Source of the DNA: an uncultured Lachnospiraceae bacterium
GTDB lineage: Bacteria > Bacillota > Clostridia > Lachnospirales > Lachnospiraceae
Length of the DNA: 64,000 nucleotides
Direction of reading: 5' to 3'
Assembly: GCA_910585625.1 (NCBI GenBank)
Contig: CAJUFQ010000011.1
Coordinates: 1-64,000, forward strand
The position numbers were made by a program, and so were the translations under genes. How positions within the stretch are numbered: position 1 is the first letter of the stretch; each line of letters starts with the position of its first letter. A model generated the notes under the pieces. It worked only from the letters and a program-made list of their open reading frames with translations, was not told the origin of the DNA and ran no database searches. This document shows positions 24,875 to 33,788 of the stretch, in pieces.

Positions 24875-26764
24875 CTATGCTTCTTTTACTGCGTGGAAAT
24901 TACAGCCATCCTTGCAGGCGCCACACTTAATGCATTTTTTCGTATCAATGGTGAATGGTTTCTTAATCTCGCCGGAAATTGCGCCCACCGGGCAGAGCTT
25001 CGCGCATTTACTGCAGCCCTTGCACAATTCCGGGTCAATCTGGAGAGTCACGAGCGCCTTGCATTGGCCCGCCGGACATTTCTTATCCTCCACATGGGCA
25101 AGATACTCTTCGCGGAAATATTTCATAGTGCTTACAACCGGGGAGGCTGCGGTCTTGCCAAGCCCGCATAATGCCGTAGCGGAAATCGTCGACGCCAGTT
25201 CCTCCAGCAGCGTGATGTGCTGCATCGTCCCACGCCCCTCGCAAATATCATTTAAAAGCTCCAGCATCCGCTTGGTACCCTCCCTGCAGGGGATGCATTT
25301 CCCACAGGACTCGTTCTGGGTGAAGTTCATGAAAAACCTTGCCACTTCCACCATGCAGCTCTTGTCGTTCATAACCACCAGGCCGCCGCTGCCAATCATG
25401 GCCCCTACTTTCTTGAGGGAGTCAAAATCCAGGTGCAGATCCAGATGATCTTCCGTTGCGCTGATGCACAGGCACCCGCCGGAAGGCCCGCCAATCTGCA
25501 CTGCCTTGAAATTACCGCCCTTTACGCCTCCGCCAATATCGAAAATAACCTTTCTCAGCGGAGTTCCCATCGGCACTTCAATCAGTCCCGTGTTCATGAC
25601 GTTCCCGGTCAGTGCAAACGCTTTTGTACCATGGTTGTTATCCGGCCCAATCGATTTGTACCATTCCGCACCCTTGGTGATAATTGGCGGGACATTACAG
25701 TAAGTCTCCACATTGTTTAGGACAGTCGGCTTCTCAAACAGCCCTTTCTCCACAGTCCGCGGCGGCTTAACCCTTGGCATGCCGCGGTTTCCTTCGATAG
25801 ACGCTGTCAGGGCGGAACCCTCGCCACAGACAAACGCACCCGCGCCCTGGCTGATTTTCAGGTCAAAGTCAAAGCCGGAATCCAATATATTCTTGCCCAG
25901 AAGCCCTTTCTCCTCTGCTTTGCTGATAGCGTTCTGCAGACGCTCCACAGCCAGCGGGTATTCTGCGCGTACATAGATATAGCCGTAGTGCGCGCCTGTC
26001 GCGATGCCTGCGATGAGCATACCCTCTATCACGCGATGGGGGTCGCCCTCCATCATGCTGCGGTCCATAAATGCACCGGGATCGCCCTCGTCACCGTTAC
26101 ATACCACGTACTTTACCTCTTCCTCCTGCGCCAGTACCTGCGCCCATTTCCGCCCGGTAGGGAAGCCCCCGCCGCCGCGCCCGCGCAGGCAGGCCTCATT
26201 GACCTCATCCACAATCTGCTGTGGCGTCATGTCGAACAACGCCTTCGCCACGGCACTGTATCCGCCTACTGCTATGTACTCCTTGATGGATTCTGCATTA
26301 ATCCTTCCACAATCCTCCAAAGCCACGCGCGTCTGCTGCTTATAGAAGGGGATGTCATCCTGCTTCTCGTAAGCGTCGCCATTCTGGTCATGGTACACCA
26401 GGCGTTCTATCACCTCATCTTTTATGATGCTTTTCTCAATAATCTCCTCACAGTCTTCCACTTTTACCTTTACATAAAGAATCCCTTCCGGCTCGATGCG
26501 CAGCAGCGGGCCCATCTCGCAGAATCCATGGCAGCCTGATTTTTTCAGTCCCACGCTTTCATCATGTGGTTCCTTCTCCAAAACCAGGGAGCATTTAATC
26601 CCACGCTCTATGAGAATTTCCTGCATTTTCGCATAAATATTTAAGGAACCGCCGGCCACGCATCCGGTTCCGGCACAGATCAGAATCTGTTTCTTCTGGG
26701 TCTTCAAGGATGCCGCATACTCTTTCCTTCTCGCTTCCAGCTCTTTTCTCGTATTAATTCTCAT
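24875..26764 (-). CDS. hydB: NADH-binding NuoF-like hydrogenase subunit
   Basis: The 629-residue protein has an N-terminal thioredoxin-like [2Fe-2S] domain (LICAGTGCVAGGS ... SGCHGFCEMGP). A NuoF core follows with the NADH/FMN loops RGRGGGGFPTGRKW and CNGDEGDPGAFMDRS, and the ESCGKCIPCREGTKRM [4Fe-4S] site. The C-terminus adds two ferredoxin clusters (CKGCSKCAKLCPVGA, CIKCGACKDGCNFHA). This is the layout of HydB/HndC proteins, which accept electrons from NADH through FMN. Its ATG overlaps the last codons of hydC by 11 nt, so translation is coupled. Confidence 0.93.
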   Translation of the reverse strand: MRINTRKELEARRKEYAASLKTQKKQILICAGTGCVAGGSLNIYAKMQEILIERGIKCSLVLEKEPHDESVGLKKSGCHGFCEMGPLLRIEPEGILYVKVKVEDCEEIIEKSIIKDEVIERLVYHDQNGDAYEKQDDIPFYKQQTRVALEDCGRINAESIKEYIAVGGYSAVAKALFDMTPQQIVDEVNEACLRGRGGGGFPTGRKWAQVLAQEEEVKYVVCNGDEGDPGAFMDRSMMEGDPHRVIEGMLIAGIATGAHYGYIYVRAEYPLAVERLQNAISKAEEKGLLGKNILDSGFDFDLKISQGAGAFVCGEGSALTASIEGNRGMPRVKPPRTVEKGLFEKPTVLNNVETYCNVPPIITKGAEWYKSIGPDNNHGTKAFALTGNVMNTGLIEVPMGTPLRKVIFDIGGGVKGGNFKAVQIGGPSGGCLCISATEDHLDLHLDFDSLKKVGAMIGSGGLVVMNDKSCMVEVARFFMNFTQNESCGKCIPCREGTKRMLELLNDICEGRGTMQHITLLEELASTISATALCGLGKTAASPVVSTMKYFREEYLAHVEDKKCPAGQCKALVTLQIDPELCKGCSKCAKLCPVGAISGEIKKPFTIDTKKCIKCGACKDGCNFHAVKEA

Positions 26765-27257
26765 CTGCGCCCTCCTCTCCGGCCTCCTTGCCTTCTTTGA
26801 GTTCCTGAATCAGTTCCCTTGCCTTCTCCGGGGTCATTGACGGATGAACCTCATCGTTGACCGTACATACCGGCGCTAACCCACAGGCTCCCAGGCAGGA
26901 TACCGTCTCCACAGTAAACATCATATCGTCAGTAGTCGGCTTCGCTTCTGTCACCCCCAACAGGCAGCGAATTTCATCTAAAATCGCAGTGGACTTACGC
27001 ACATGGCAAGCTGTCCCATCGCAGATTTTTATCACATATTTACCCTTTGGCTCCAGGGAAAAATTCTCATAGAATGTAGCCACCCCATATACTTTCGCCT
27101 CACTCAGATTCAGTTTCTTAGCTATGTAGCAGAGCGCATCCTCCGGCAGATAACGATATACCTTCTGGATATCCTGCATGATTGCAATCACTGCTGTCTG
27201 GCTGTAATCGTGAGCTTCCAAAATCTCATCCAATACTTTTTGTTCCTTTGCTTCCAA
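26754..27257 (-). CDS. hydC: NuoE-like thioredoxin-fold [2Fe-2S] hydrogenase subunit
   Basis: The 167-residue protein matches the NuoE / HydC (HndA) family. A helical N-terminal domain (VIAIMQDIQKVYRYLPEDAL) precedes a [2Fe-2S] thioredoxin-like domain with ligands in CDGTACHVRKS and CLGACGLAPVC. It passes electrons between the NuoF-like subunit and other clusters. The start is TTG at 27257, seven bases after AGGAGG; no ATG fits. It is first in hydC-hydB-hydA and has a clear promoter 40 bases upstream. Confidence 0.92.
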   Translation of the reverse strand: MEAKEQKVLDEILEAHDYSQTAVIAIMQDIQKVYRYLPEDALCYIAKKLNLSEAKVYGVATFYENFSLEPKGKYVIKICDGTACHVRKSTAILDEIRCLLGVTEAKPTTDDMMFTVETVSCLGACGLAPVCTVNDEVHPSMTPEKARELIQELKEGKEAGEEGADEN

Positions 27258-27296
27258 ACCTTCTCCTCCTTATATTTTCTTCTGTACCACCTTTTC

Positions 27297-27325
27297 AGTA
27301 TAGCATTTCAGTCATTTTATCTCAA
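27297..27325 (-). promoter_or_regulatory. Promoter of the hydCBA operon
   Basis: On the minus strand TTGAGA (27325-27320), a 17-base spacer and TATACT (27302-27297) form a near-consensus sigma-A promoter about 40 bases before the TTG start of hydC. Confidence 0.75.
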
Positions 27326-27342
27326 TGAAAAAAGCATATGTT

Positions 27343-27900
27343 TTAAGAAATGATTTCCTTCTTTTTCCAGCCTCCCTGGAAGTATCTTGCCAGCGCTATC
27401 ATAAGCCCCACCATCCAGCCTGCAGGGTTCGCCCACATGATAATCATGCCTTTTGTAATGTCCGCCAATGCATAGGTCAGGGCCACTCTGGTAATGAGGT
27501 TGCAGACGCTGCTGGACAAAAACCAGCCCATGTCCGCCGCCCCTCGCAAGACCCCATTGCTGACATTCATGCTGCCCATGACAAAACAGAACATAGAGAC
27601 GGCGCTTAAATAACTGACTCCTATGGAGATTGCCTCCGCACTAGAGCCGGAATCCAAGAACAGGCCGACGAACCCTTGCCCCGTAAAATGCAGGATGACT
27701 GCGATCAACAGGCCAATAGACGCCGCCATCGCCAGGCAGATGCGGTATCCCATCCTTATCCGCTCCGGCTTCTTCGCCCCCATGTTCTGCGCCACATAAG
27801 TGGATGCAGCGTTTCCCACCGCCACCATTGGCAAAGTAAAGCCAATCAACGCCTTTGCAGGGTTCCCGTTCACCATGCTCCCTTTTATATGCCCTTCCAT
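27343..27900 (-). pseudogene. MATE-family efflux transporter with large internal deletion
   Basis: The 185-residue frame starts well (AGGAGAG before ATG) with the usual MATE N-terminus: MEGHIKGSMVNGNPAKALIGF, then TLPM. It then jumps directly to VAVGNAASTYVAQNMGAKKPERIRMGYR, which in intact ~450-residue MATE proteins lies after about 230 further residues. The C-terminal five helices follow in frame. The missing part includes most of the first bundle and the start of the second, so cation-coupled drug export is very unlikely. The junction keeps the reading frame, so a short membrane protein may still be made. It lies between the response-regulator gene and the hyd promoter. Confidence 0.8.
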
Positions 27901-27991
27901 GCCTTCTCTCCTAACTTGCGTGACCCTGGCAGCTCTCCCTATGCTTCCACCATTTCAGCTCCTCCCCATGACTTAGACTTCTCTCCGTGGC

Positions 27992-29092
27992 CTACGCTTG
28001 TTCCTCCATATCCGTGTTGATTTCCTCCATCTCTTTTCTGGACATGCGGAAACATTCCATGATTTTTGGTGAAAATATACCGCATTCCCCGACCAGAATC
28101 ATGTAATATGCCTCTTCCCTCGAATAAGAACGCTTGTACACACGCTCGCTGATCAGTGCATGATAGGCATCCACTACCGAGACAATCTGCGCCGAGATTG
28201 GTATCTCATCCCCTTTCAGCCCTTCGGGATATCCTTTGCCGTCATAACGCTCATGGTGGTACATGCAGATTTCCATACTGACCCTATGATACTCTTTCGT
28301 CTGTAAGTCTTTCATCATCTTCATAATTTCACAGCCCTTTGCCGTATGGGATTTCATGTACTCCGCCTCCTCTTTCGTGAGTTTCGCCGGTTTATACAGC
28401 ACATGATCCGAAATCAGCAGTTTGCCGATATCCCGCAAGGAAGACAGTTCCGCTATCACTTCCACATCTTCATCCGTCAATTTATATTCCGGGTAATTCT
28501 CCTGCACTTTCTTGCCGATGATTCTGCTGATTTCCCTTGTAATCTGCACATTATCCATGAATTCCGGGTAATTATGCTCCAGAATATTGCAGATAATGTC
28601 GACCATTTTCTGATTTACTTTTTTCAGCTTCTCCGCCTGGACCTTCATCACAGAATACTGCTTCCTCAGAATCTGGTTCTGCTCCTGAACCTTTTCTTCC
28701 ATCTGGTTTTTATGCTGGTATAGGGAAATATTGTTGTATACACGGTTCTTCACCACATCGGGATCAAACGGCTTCCTGATTAAGTCAGAAGCCCCCATCT
28801 GGATGCACTTTTTCTCCACTTCCGCAGAATGCTCTGCCGTGACAATCAGTACCGGTATATGATCCATCCACCCCTTTTTTTTCATCGTCTCCAGAATCTT
28901 GCTCCCATCTTCTCCAGACAGATGCCAGTCCAGCAGCACAGCTGCCGTCTCTGTATGATGGTTTTCCAAAAGCTGCAGGGCCGTAACGATGCCTCCCGCC
29001 TGCAAAATCTGATATCCCTTATGGAATATCTCCGCCAAAATCATACGGTTGCTCTCTAAATCATCCACAATCAGTATTTTACGCCGCTCCAT
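27992..29092 (-). CDS. Response regulator with degenerate HD-GYP-type output
   Basis: Residues 1-120 are a receiver domain: acidic pair D10-D11, phosphoacceptor D55 in VLLDWHLSGEDG and K in LIRKPFDPD. A coiled segment (~125-160) links to an HD-GYP-like domain (~165-360) with YHHERYDGKGYPEGLKG. However, the HD motif reads LRDIGK instead of LHDIGK, the earlier metal-binding His of the HSxR region is missing, and VVDAYHAL replaces the usual VADxxDAL. Metal binding and c-di-GMP hydrolysis are therefore doubtful; it may bind without cutting. No histidine kinase gene is adjacent. AGGAGG precedes the ATG, and the FapA-repeat gene ends 12 nt upstream, so the two are one operon. Confidence 0.85.
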   Translation of the reverse strand: MERRKILIVDDLESNRMILAEIFHKGYQILQAGGIVTALQLLENHHTETAAVLLDWHLSGEDGSKILETMKKKGWMDHIPVLIVTAEHSAEVEKKCIQMGASDLIRKPFDPDVVKNRVYNNISLYQHKNQMEEKVQEQNQILRKQYSVMKVQAEKLKKVNQKMVDIICNILEHNYPEFMDNVQITREISRIIGKKVQENYPEYKLTDEDVEVIAELSSLRDIGKLLISDHVLYKPAKLTKEEAEYMKSHTAKGCEIMKMMKDLQTKEYHRVSMEICMYHHERYDGKGYPEGLKGDEIPISAQIVSVVDAYHALISERVYKRSYSREEAYYMILVGECGIFSPKIMECFRMSRKEMEEINTDMEEQA

Positions 29093-29104
29093 CTCAGTTC
29101 CTCC

Positions 29105-31240
29105 TTAATTCCGAAATACGCCTATCTCTTTGAACGACCGGCGCACAGTGACATTTTTGACAGAATTTGCCGCACTCCAATGCATCCCGTTCATCTGTAC
29201 CGCAGTACCGGCATTGAGGGTGCCGCGGACAATCATCTTCGCCTCGTCAGCCTTGTTCCGTTTCTCCTCAAGCTCCTTCGTCCGTTCCATCTGCTGTTCC
29301 ATCTGTTTGCGCTTGATATAAGTCGCCTGCTCCACCTTCAGGTAAATATCCATTTCATTTCGGATTTCCGGCGGGTACTGCTTCTGGAGTTTCTTATATG
29401 CCTCCTCAAAAATTGCCAGCTCAGACTGGAACTTCTTTAACTTTATCTCTGCCTCTTCTTCCTTCTGTATCATCGCCTGGCTGATGCCCAGGGAAATATT
29501 GGTGAGAAGCCCGGCACGGTTGCCGATATGATGCGCCTCAATTTTATTCACCGCTGCTGCATTCCCCCCAATGATTGCCCCCTTGGTTCCGGAAATGACA
29601 ATCTCTTTTCCTGCAATCAGATTGCTGTTCATCACATAGTTGGCATAAATCCCCTCGTTCGCAGTCAGTGTCGCGCCTTCAAAAAACTTGCCGTGGATAT
29701 CCCCGGCAGACTCTATCATCGCAAGCCCGCCACCAGACACTCCATTTTTAATGACGATATTCTTGCCGCTCTGCAGATGCGCTGCCTCCACATTTCCTTC
29801 AATAATCAAATCGTCCTTTGTCTGGATGACCACGCCGCTCCCGACGTTCCCCCGTACCCAGATGCTTCCGTTAAACCGTAGGTTTCCCGTAGATATAGTT
29901 ACTTCATCCACCACCAGCAAAGGCTCGATGGTAATCCTGCCATCCTTTAATTCAATCTTGCCAGATTCCCTGGCAACATAGGTCTTCTTGTCCTGAGAGA
30001 GCAGGAATCCCCTTCCTTTGAGAAGCTGTTTCTCATGCCCTCCCTGGGCAAACAGTTCCGTACCTTCCACAGTCCTCCCGCCTATTCCCGGCTGTGCCTC
30101 ATGGTAGACCGCGATGACCTGTCCGGCTTTCACTTGCTCAAAATAAACCGTATTTTGGTAATCAATGGAACCATCTTCCCGGATTGCCGGGATCTGCGGG
30201 ATCCCCGTGCGGAAAAAGAATTCATAATATCCATCCCTGCCCCGCTCCGGACGTATCCCCTGCGCCGCCAGAAAACGGTTGGTTGCCTTATCGGATTCCT
30301 TTAAATGCTTTTCAATCTCATTCTGCTTGATACCAAAGATTACATTCTCTTTTGCCAAGAGACGCATGATGTCGTTTTTCGTTTTGCCGCATCCCTTTTC
30401 CAAAGTCACGTATGCTTCCATTTTGTCCTGGCTTACCGCCACCAGGCATTCCGATGCAAGCTTCGCCTGTTCTTCCAGCATTTCAAACTGGAAATCCGCA
30501 CTTGCGCTCTCTTCTGCCTTTCTCTTCTTCGCTGCCTGCTGCTGCATCTTTTTACGCATCCGCTCCATCTCTTTGGCGGAATACATCAGGCTTTTGTAGG
30601 CCGAGACATCCAACCCCTCTTCCAGTCCCAGACGGATTTCCCGCATCTGCTGCCAGCGGTATAGCTCCTTCGCATACACGGATACATCCACGCGCCGCTC
30701 CAGTCCCAGACGGATTTCCCGCATCTGCTGCCAGCCAAAATCAATCTTGGCATAAGCGGACACATCCAGCCCTTCTTCCACGCCCAGGCGGATTTCGCGG
30801 ATAGACTCGCCCAAAAATTCCTTGATAAGATACGGATCCACATTCGCTTTATGCTCCAGCGCCAATCGGATTTCTTCTAACTGGTCAGGCTCATATCCCT
30901 CTTTGATATATGGGAAGATGTTTACATTCCCCAGTTTTGCCTTACGTATCTGGCGCAGATAACCTGGTGACAGATCTTGGTATTCCGCTAGTTTTATCCC
31001 TTCCTGCAGTCCCTTACGTATCTGGCGCATCCTGTCATAGGAGATGTCCTGCTTGGCATAGACGGACACGTCCAGTCCGCGCTCCAGCCCTTTCTTGATT
31101 TCCTCCATCTGAAACCAGTCATACTTTACGGAAGTATACCAAGATACGTCCAACCCTTTTTCGATGCCCTGACGTATTTCCTCCAGCTGCCCCTTATCAA
31201 ACCCCATAGATTCATACTTTTTCATCAACTGTTCGCTCAT
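29105..31240 (-). CDS. FapA (DUF342) family protein with eight N-terminal 26-residue repeats
   Basis: The 711-residue product starts at ATG 31240 (MSEQLMKKYE) after AGAGGTG; the promoter at 31278-31306 rules out a longer start. Residues ~10-225 are about eight repeats of ~26 residues with the pattern MREIRLGLEEGLDVSxYA, plus a decayed ninth. A charged linker follows. The C-terminal ~450 residues are a FapA/DUF342 beta-helix core (FNGSIWVRGNVGSGVVIQTK, LIIEGNVEAAHLQSGKNIVI) with a coiled-coil segment near the end (EEAYKKLQKQYPPEI). FapA proteins are conserved, polymerising or scaffold-like and poorly understood. The repeat-FapA fusion and its pairing with a receiver/HD-GYP protein suggest a surface or signalling role, which is inference. 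Confidence 0.8.
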   Translation of the reverse strand: MSEQLMKKYESMGFDKGQLEEIRQGIEKGLDVSWYTSVKYDWFQMEEIKKGLERGLDVSVYAKQDISYDRMRQIRKGLQEGIKLAEYQDLSPGYLRQIRKAKLGNVNIFPYIKEGYEPDQLEEIRLALEHKANVDPYLIKEFLGESIREIRLGVEEGLDVSAYAKIDFGWQQMREIRLGLERRVDVSVYAKELYRWQQMREIRLGLEEGLDVSAYKSLMYSAKEMERMRKKMQQQAAKKRKAEESASADFQFEMLEEQAKLASECLVAVSQDKMEAYVTLEKGCGKTKNDIMRLLAKENVIFGIKQNEIEKHLKESDKATNRFLAAQGIRPERGRDGYYEFFFRTGIPQIPAIREDGSIDYQNTVYFEQVKAGQVIAVYHEAQPGIGGRTVEGTELFAQGGHEKQLLKGRGFLLSQDKKTYVARESGKIELKDGRITIEPLLVVDEVTISTGNLRFNGSIWVRGNVGSGVVIQTKDDLIIEGNVEAAHLQSGKNIVIKNGVSGGGLAMIESAGDIHGKFFEGATLTANEGIYANYVMNSNLIAGKEIVISGTKGAIIGGNAAAVNKIEAHHIGNRAGLLTNISLGISQAMIQKEEEAEIKLKKFQSELAIFEEAYKKLQKQYPPEIRNEMDIYLKVEQATYIKRKQMEQQMERTKELEEKRNKADEAKMIVRGTLNAGTAVQMNGMHWSAANSVKNVTVRRSFKEIGVFRN

Positions 31241-31277
31241 AGCACACCTCTGCCTCATCATGATTTCTTGCTGTTTC

Positions 31278-31306
31278 ATTTTATGATAAATACCCCGAAC
31301 TGTCAA
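31278..31306 (-). promoter_or_regulatory. Promoter of the FapA-response regulator operon
   Basis: TTGACA (31306-31301), a 17-base spacer and TAAAAT (31283-31278) read on the minus strand, 38 bases before the chosen start at 31240. Confidence 0.75.
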
Positions 31307-31377
31307 CCGACTTTTCCTGTTTATAAACTTTTAATAAATCTGCAAACCCTTGATTTTACTGGGCTTCCAGCATTTTG

Positions 31378-31404
31378 TTAGCACTCAGTTTGAAAGAGTG
31401 CTAA
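31378..31404. promoter_or_regulatory. Perfect CIRCE operator (HrcA site)
   Basis: TTAGCACTC (31378-31386), nine bases, GAGTGCTAA (31396-31404) is the exact CIRCE consensus. It lies seven bases before the htpG -35, so HrcA binding should repress htpG. hrcA itself is outside the window. Confidence 0.95.
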
Positions 31405-31411
31405 TTTTCTA

Positions 31412-31440
31412 TTGACTTTTGCAAATGTGGGTATTACAAT
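31412..31440 (+). promoter_or_regulatory. htpG promoter
   Basis: TTGACT (31412-31417), 17 bases, TACAAT (31435-31440), 61 bases before the htpG ATG. Confidence 0.85.
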
Positions 31441-31501
31441 CTTTTTTAGACGAAAAAGGAACCAGGTAACACGACAGAACAGTAAAAGGAGTGTAATTTT
31501 T

Positions 31502-33613
31502 ATGAACAGCAAACACGGAAACCTTTCCATCAACAGCGACAATATTTTTCCCATAATCAAAAAGTGGCTGTATTCCGACCACGACATATTTTACCGCGAG
31601 TTGATTTCAAACGGATGCGACGCCATCACCAAATTAAAGAAGCTCGATTTGATGGGAGAATATGAGCTTGCCGACGGCTATGAGCCGAAAATCCAGATTC
31701 TCGTAAACCCGGAAGCAAAAACTTTAAAATTTATTGACAACGGCCTGGGCATGACCGCCGACGAAGTGGAGGAATACATCAACCAGATTGCTTTTTCCGG
31801 CGCATCCGACTTCCTGGAGAAATATAAGGACAAGGCCAGCGAGGAACAGATTATCGGTCATTTCGGCCTGGGTTTCTATTCCGCATTCATGGTGGCAGAC
31901 GAGGTGCATATTGACTCCCTCTCCTACCAGAAAGATGCTGTGCCTGTCCACTGGACGTGCGACGGCGGCACAGAATTCGATATGTCCGACGGCTCTAAGA
32001 CGGATGTGGGTACGGAAATCACTTTATTCTTAAATGAAGACTGCCTGGAATTCGCTAACGAATACCGCGCAAAGGAAGTCATCCAGAAATACTGCTCCTT
32101 CATGCCGACCCCCATCTTCCTGGCAAAGGAAAACGCGCCGGAAGAATATGAGACCATCCCCGCTGAGGAAGTCACGGAAAAAGACAAGGTCATCGAGAAC
32201 ATTGTCGAAGAAGCCAAATTTGAAGAGAAAGAAAACGAGGATGGTACGAAAGAACAGGTGGAAGTGTCCCCACGCATGGAAAAGGCAAAGATTGTCAAAC
32301 GGCCGGTTGCCTTAAACGACACGCACCCGCTGTGGGCAAAACACCCCAATGACTGCACGGATGAAGAATACAAGACCTTCTACCGTAAGGTATTCCAGGA
32401 CTACAAAGAACCTTTGTTCTGGATTCACCTGAACATGGATTACCCCTTCAACCTGAAGGGCATCCTCTACTTCCCCAAAATCAATACGGAATACGATTCG
32501 ATTGAAGGAACCATTAAGCTCTACAACAACCAGGTATTTATTGCGGATAATATCAAAGAAGTCATCCCGGAATTCCTGATGCTGTTAAAGGGTGTGATTG
32601 ACTGCCCCGACCTGCCGCTGAACGTATCCCGCAGCGCGCTGCAGAACGACGGCTTTGTGCAAAAAATTTCCGATTACATCACCAAGAAGGTTGCCGATAA
32701 GCTGAGCGGCATGTGCAAGACGGATAAAGAATCTTACGAAAAATACTGGGACGACATCAGCCCCTTCATCAAATTTGGCTGTTTAAAAGATGAGAAATTC
32801 TGCGACAAGATGAACGACTATATCTTGTTCAAGAACCTGGACGACAAATACCTGACCCTGCCGGAATGCCTTAAGACAGAGGAAGGAACGGCTGATTCCA
32901 AGGATATGGATTCTGAAAACGCAGACAATGCATCTGAGAACACAGACGAAGCTTCGAAAGACACAGAAAATACTTCCGAAGCTGACACAGACACCGAAGA
33001 GGAAAAAGACTCACGCAAACCTGTCTACTATGTGACCGACAGACAACAGCAGGGACAGTATATCAAAATGTTCCAAGAACAGGACATGGACGCCGTAATC
33101 CTTGACCACAACATCGACGCTTCCTTCATCACCCAGCTGGAGCGAAGGAATGAGAACATCAAATTTGTGCGTATCGACGCTGACCTCACGGACTCCATGA
33201 AAGAGGACGTCTCTGAGGAAGACTTAAAAGAGGCAAAGGATACGCTGACGGAAACGTTCCGCAAAGCTCTGAGTAATGAAAATCTGAATGTAAACGTTGA
33301 AAAACTGAAAAATGCAGAAATCTCTTCCGTCATTACGCTGTCCGAGGAAGGACGGAGGATGCAGGACATGATGAAGATGTACGGCATGGCAGGCATGGAT
33401 TCCTCCATGTTCGGCGGCGACCAGACATTAATCCTCAACGCTAACAACGAACTGGTAAAATATATCCTGGAGAATAAGGATTCAGAACACGTCCCGGTAT
33501 TCTGCGAACAGCTCTACGACCTTGCGCTGCTGAGCAATCACCCGCTCTCACCGGATGCCATGGGCAAATTTGTGGCAAGGAGCAATAAAATCATGCTGCT
33601 TCTTGCAAAATAG
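31502..33613 (+). CDS. htpG: HSP90-family molecular chaperone
   Basis: ATP-dependent chaperone of 703 residues. The N-terminal GHKL ATPase has ELISNGCDAITKLKKL, IDNGLGMTADEVEEYI, AFSGASDFLEKY and GHFGLGFYSAFMV. A charged linker (~230-265) leads to the middle domain (FWIHLNMDYPFNLKG, LPLNVSRSALQNDG) and the C-terminal dimerisation domain. An unusual acidic insert of about 50 residues, rich in D, E, N, S and T, lies at roughly 458-506, between middle and C-terminal parts. The start at 31502 follows AAAAGGAGTG; a longer frame from 31412 overlaps the promoter. A perfect CIRCE element indicates HrcA control. A terminator follows. Confidence 0.95.
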   Translation: MNSKHGNLSINSDNIFPIIKKWLYSDHDIFYRELISNGCDAITKLKKLDLMGEYELADGYEPKIQILVNPEAKTLKFIDNGLGMTADEVEEYINQIAFSGASDFLEKYKDKASEEQIIGHFGLGFYSAFMVADEVHIDSLSYQKDAVPVHWTCDGGTEFDMSDGSKTDVGTEITLFLNEDCLEFANEYRAKEVIQKYCSFMPTPIFLAKENAPEEYETIPAEEVTEKDKVIENIVEEAKFEEKENEDGTKEQVEVSPRMEKAKIVKRPVALNDTHPLWAKHPNDCTDEEYKTFYRKVFQDYKEPLFWIHLNMDYPFNLKGILYFPKINTEYDSIEGTIKLYNNQVFIADNIKEVIPEFLMLLKGVIDCPDLPLNVSRSALQNDGFVQKISDYITKKVADKLSGMCKTDKESYEKYWDDISPFIKFGCLKDEKFCDKMNDYILFKNLDDKYLTLPECLKTEEGTADSKDMDSENADNASENTDEASKDTENTSEADTDTEEEKDSRKPVYYVTDRQQQGQYIKMFQEQDMDAVILDHNIDASFITQLERRNENIKFVRIDADLTDSMKEDVSEEDLKEAKDTLTETFRKALSNENLNVNVEKLKNAEISSVITLSEEGRRMQDMMKMYGMAGMDSSMFGGDQTLILNANNELVKYILENKDSEHVPVFCEQLYDLALLSNHPLSPDAMGKFVARSNKIMLLLAK

Positions 33614-33718
33614 CATTGACAATCATACAATGCCGTCGTAAGCAGGATATGAGTTCCCCCCCTTTTGGTACTAGGGAACTAAATAATGGGGAAATCTTAA
33701 ACAGACAGATCAGTAATA

Positions 33719-33751
33719 AAAACGACCATGCACATCCGTATGGTCGTTTTT
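33719..33751 (+). terminator. htpG terminator
   Basis: AAAACGACCAT (33719-33729) pairs with ATGGTCGTTTT (33740-33750), ending in TTTTT. It also stands after the converging M56 gene, so it can serve both strands. Confidence 0.8.
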
Positions 33752-33788
33752 ATATCCATTTATCTTACAGCATTCTATCCCATATCTG

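Noticed and set aside
31412..31501. Longer N-terminus for HtpG
   Set aside because: This stretch is the -35/-10 promoter and leader; the family N-terminus starts at 31502.
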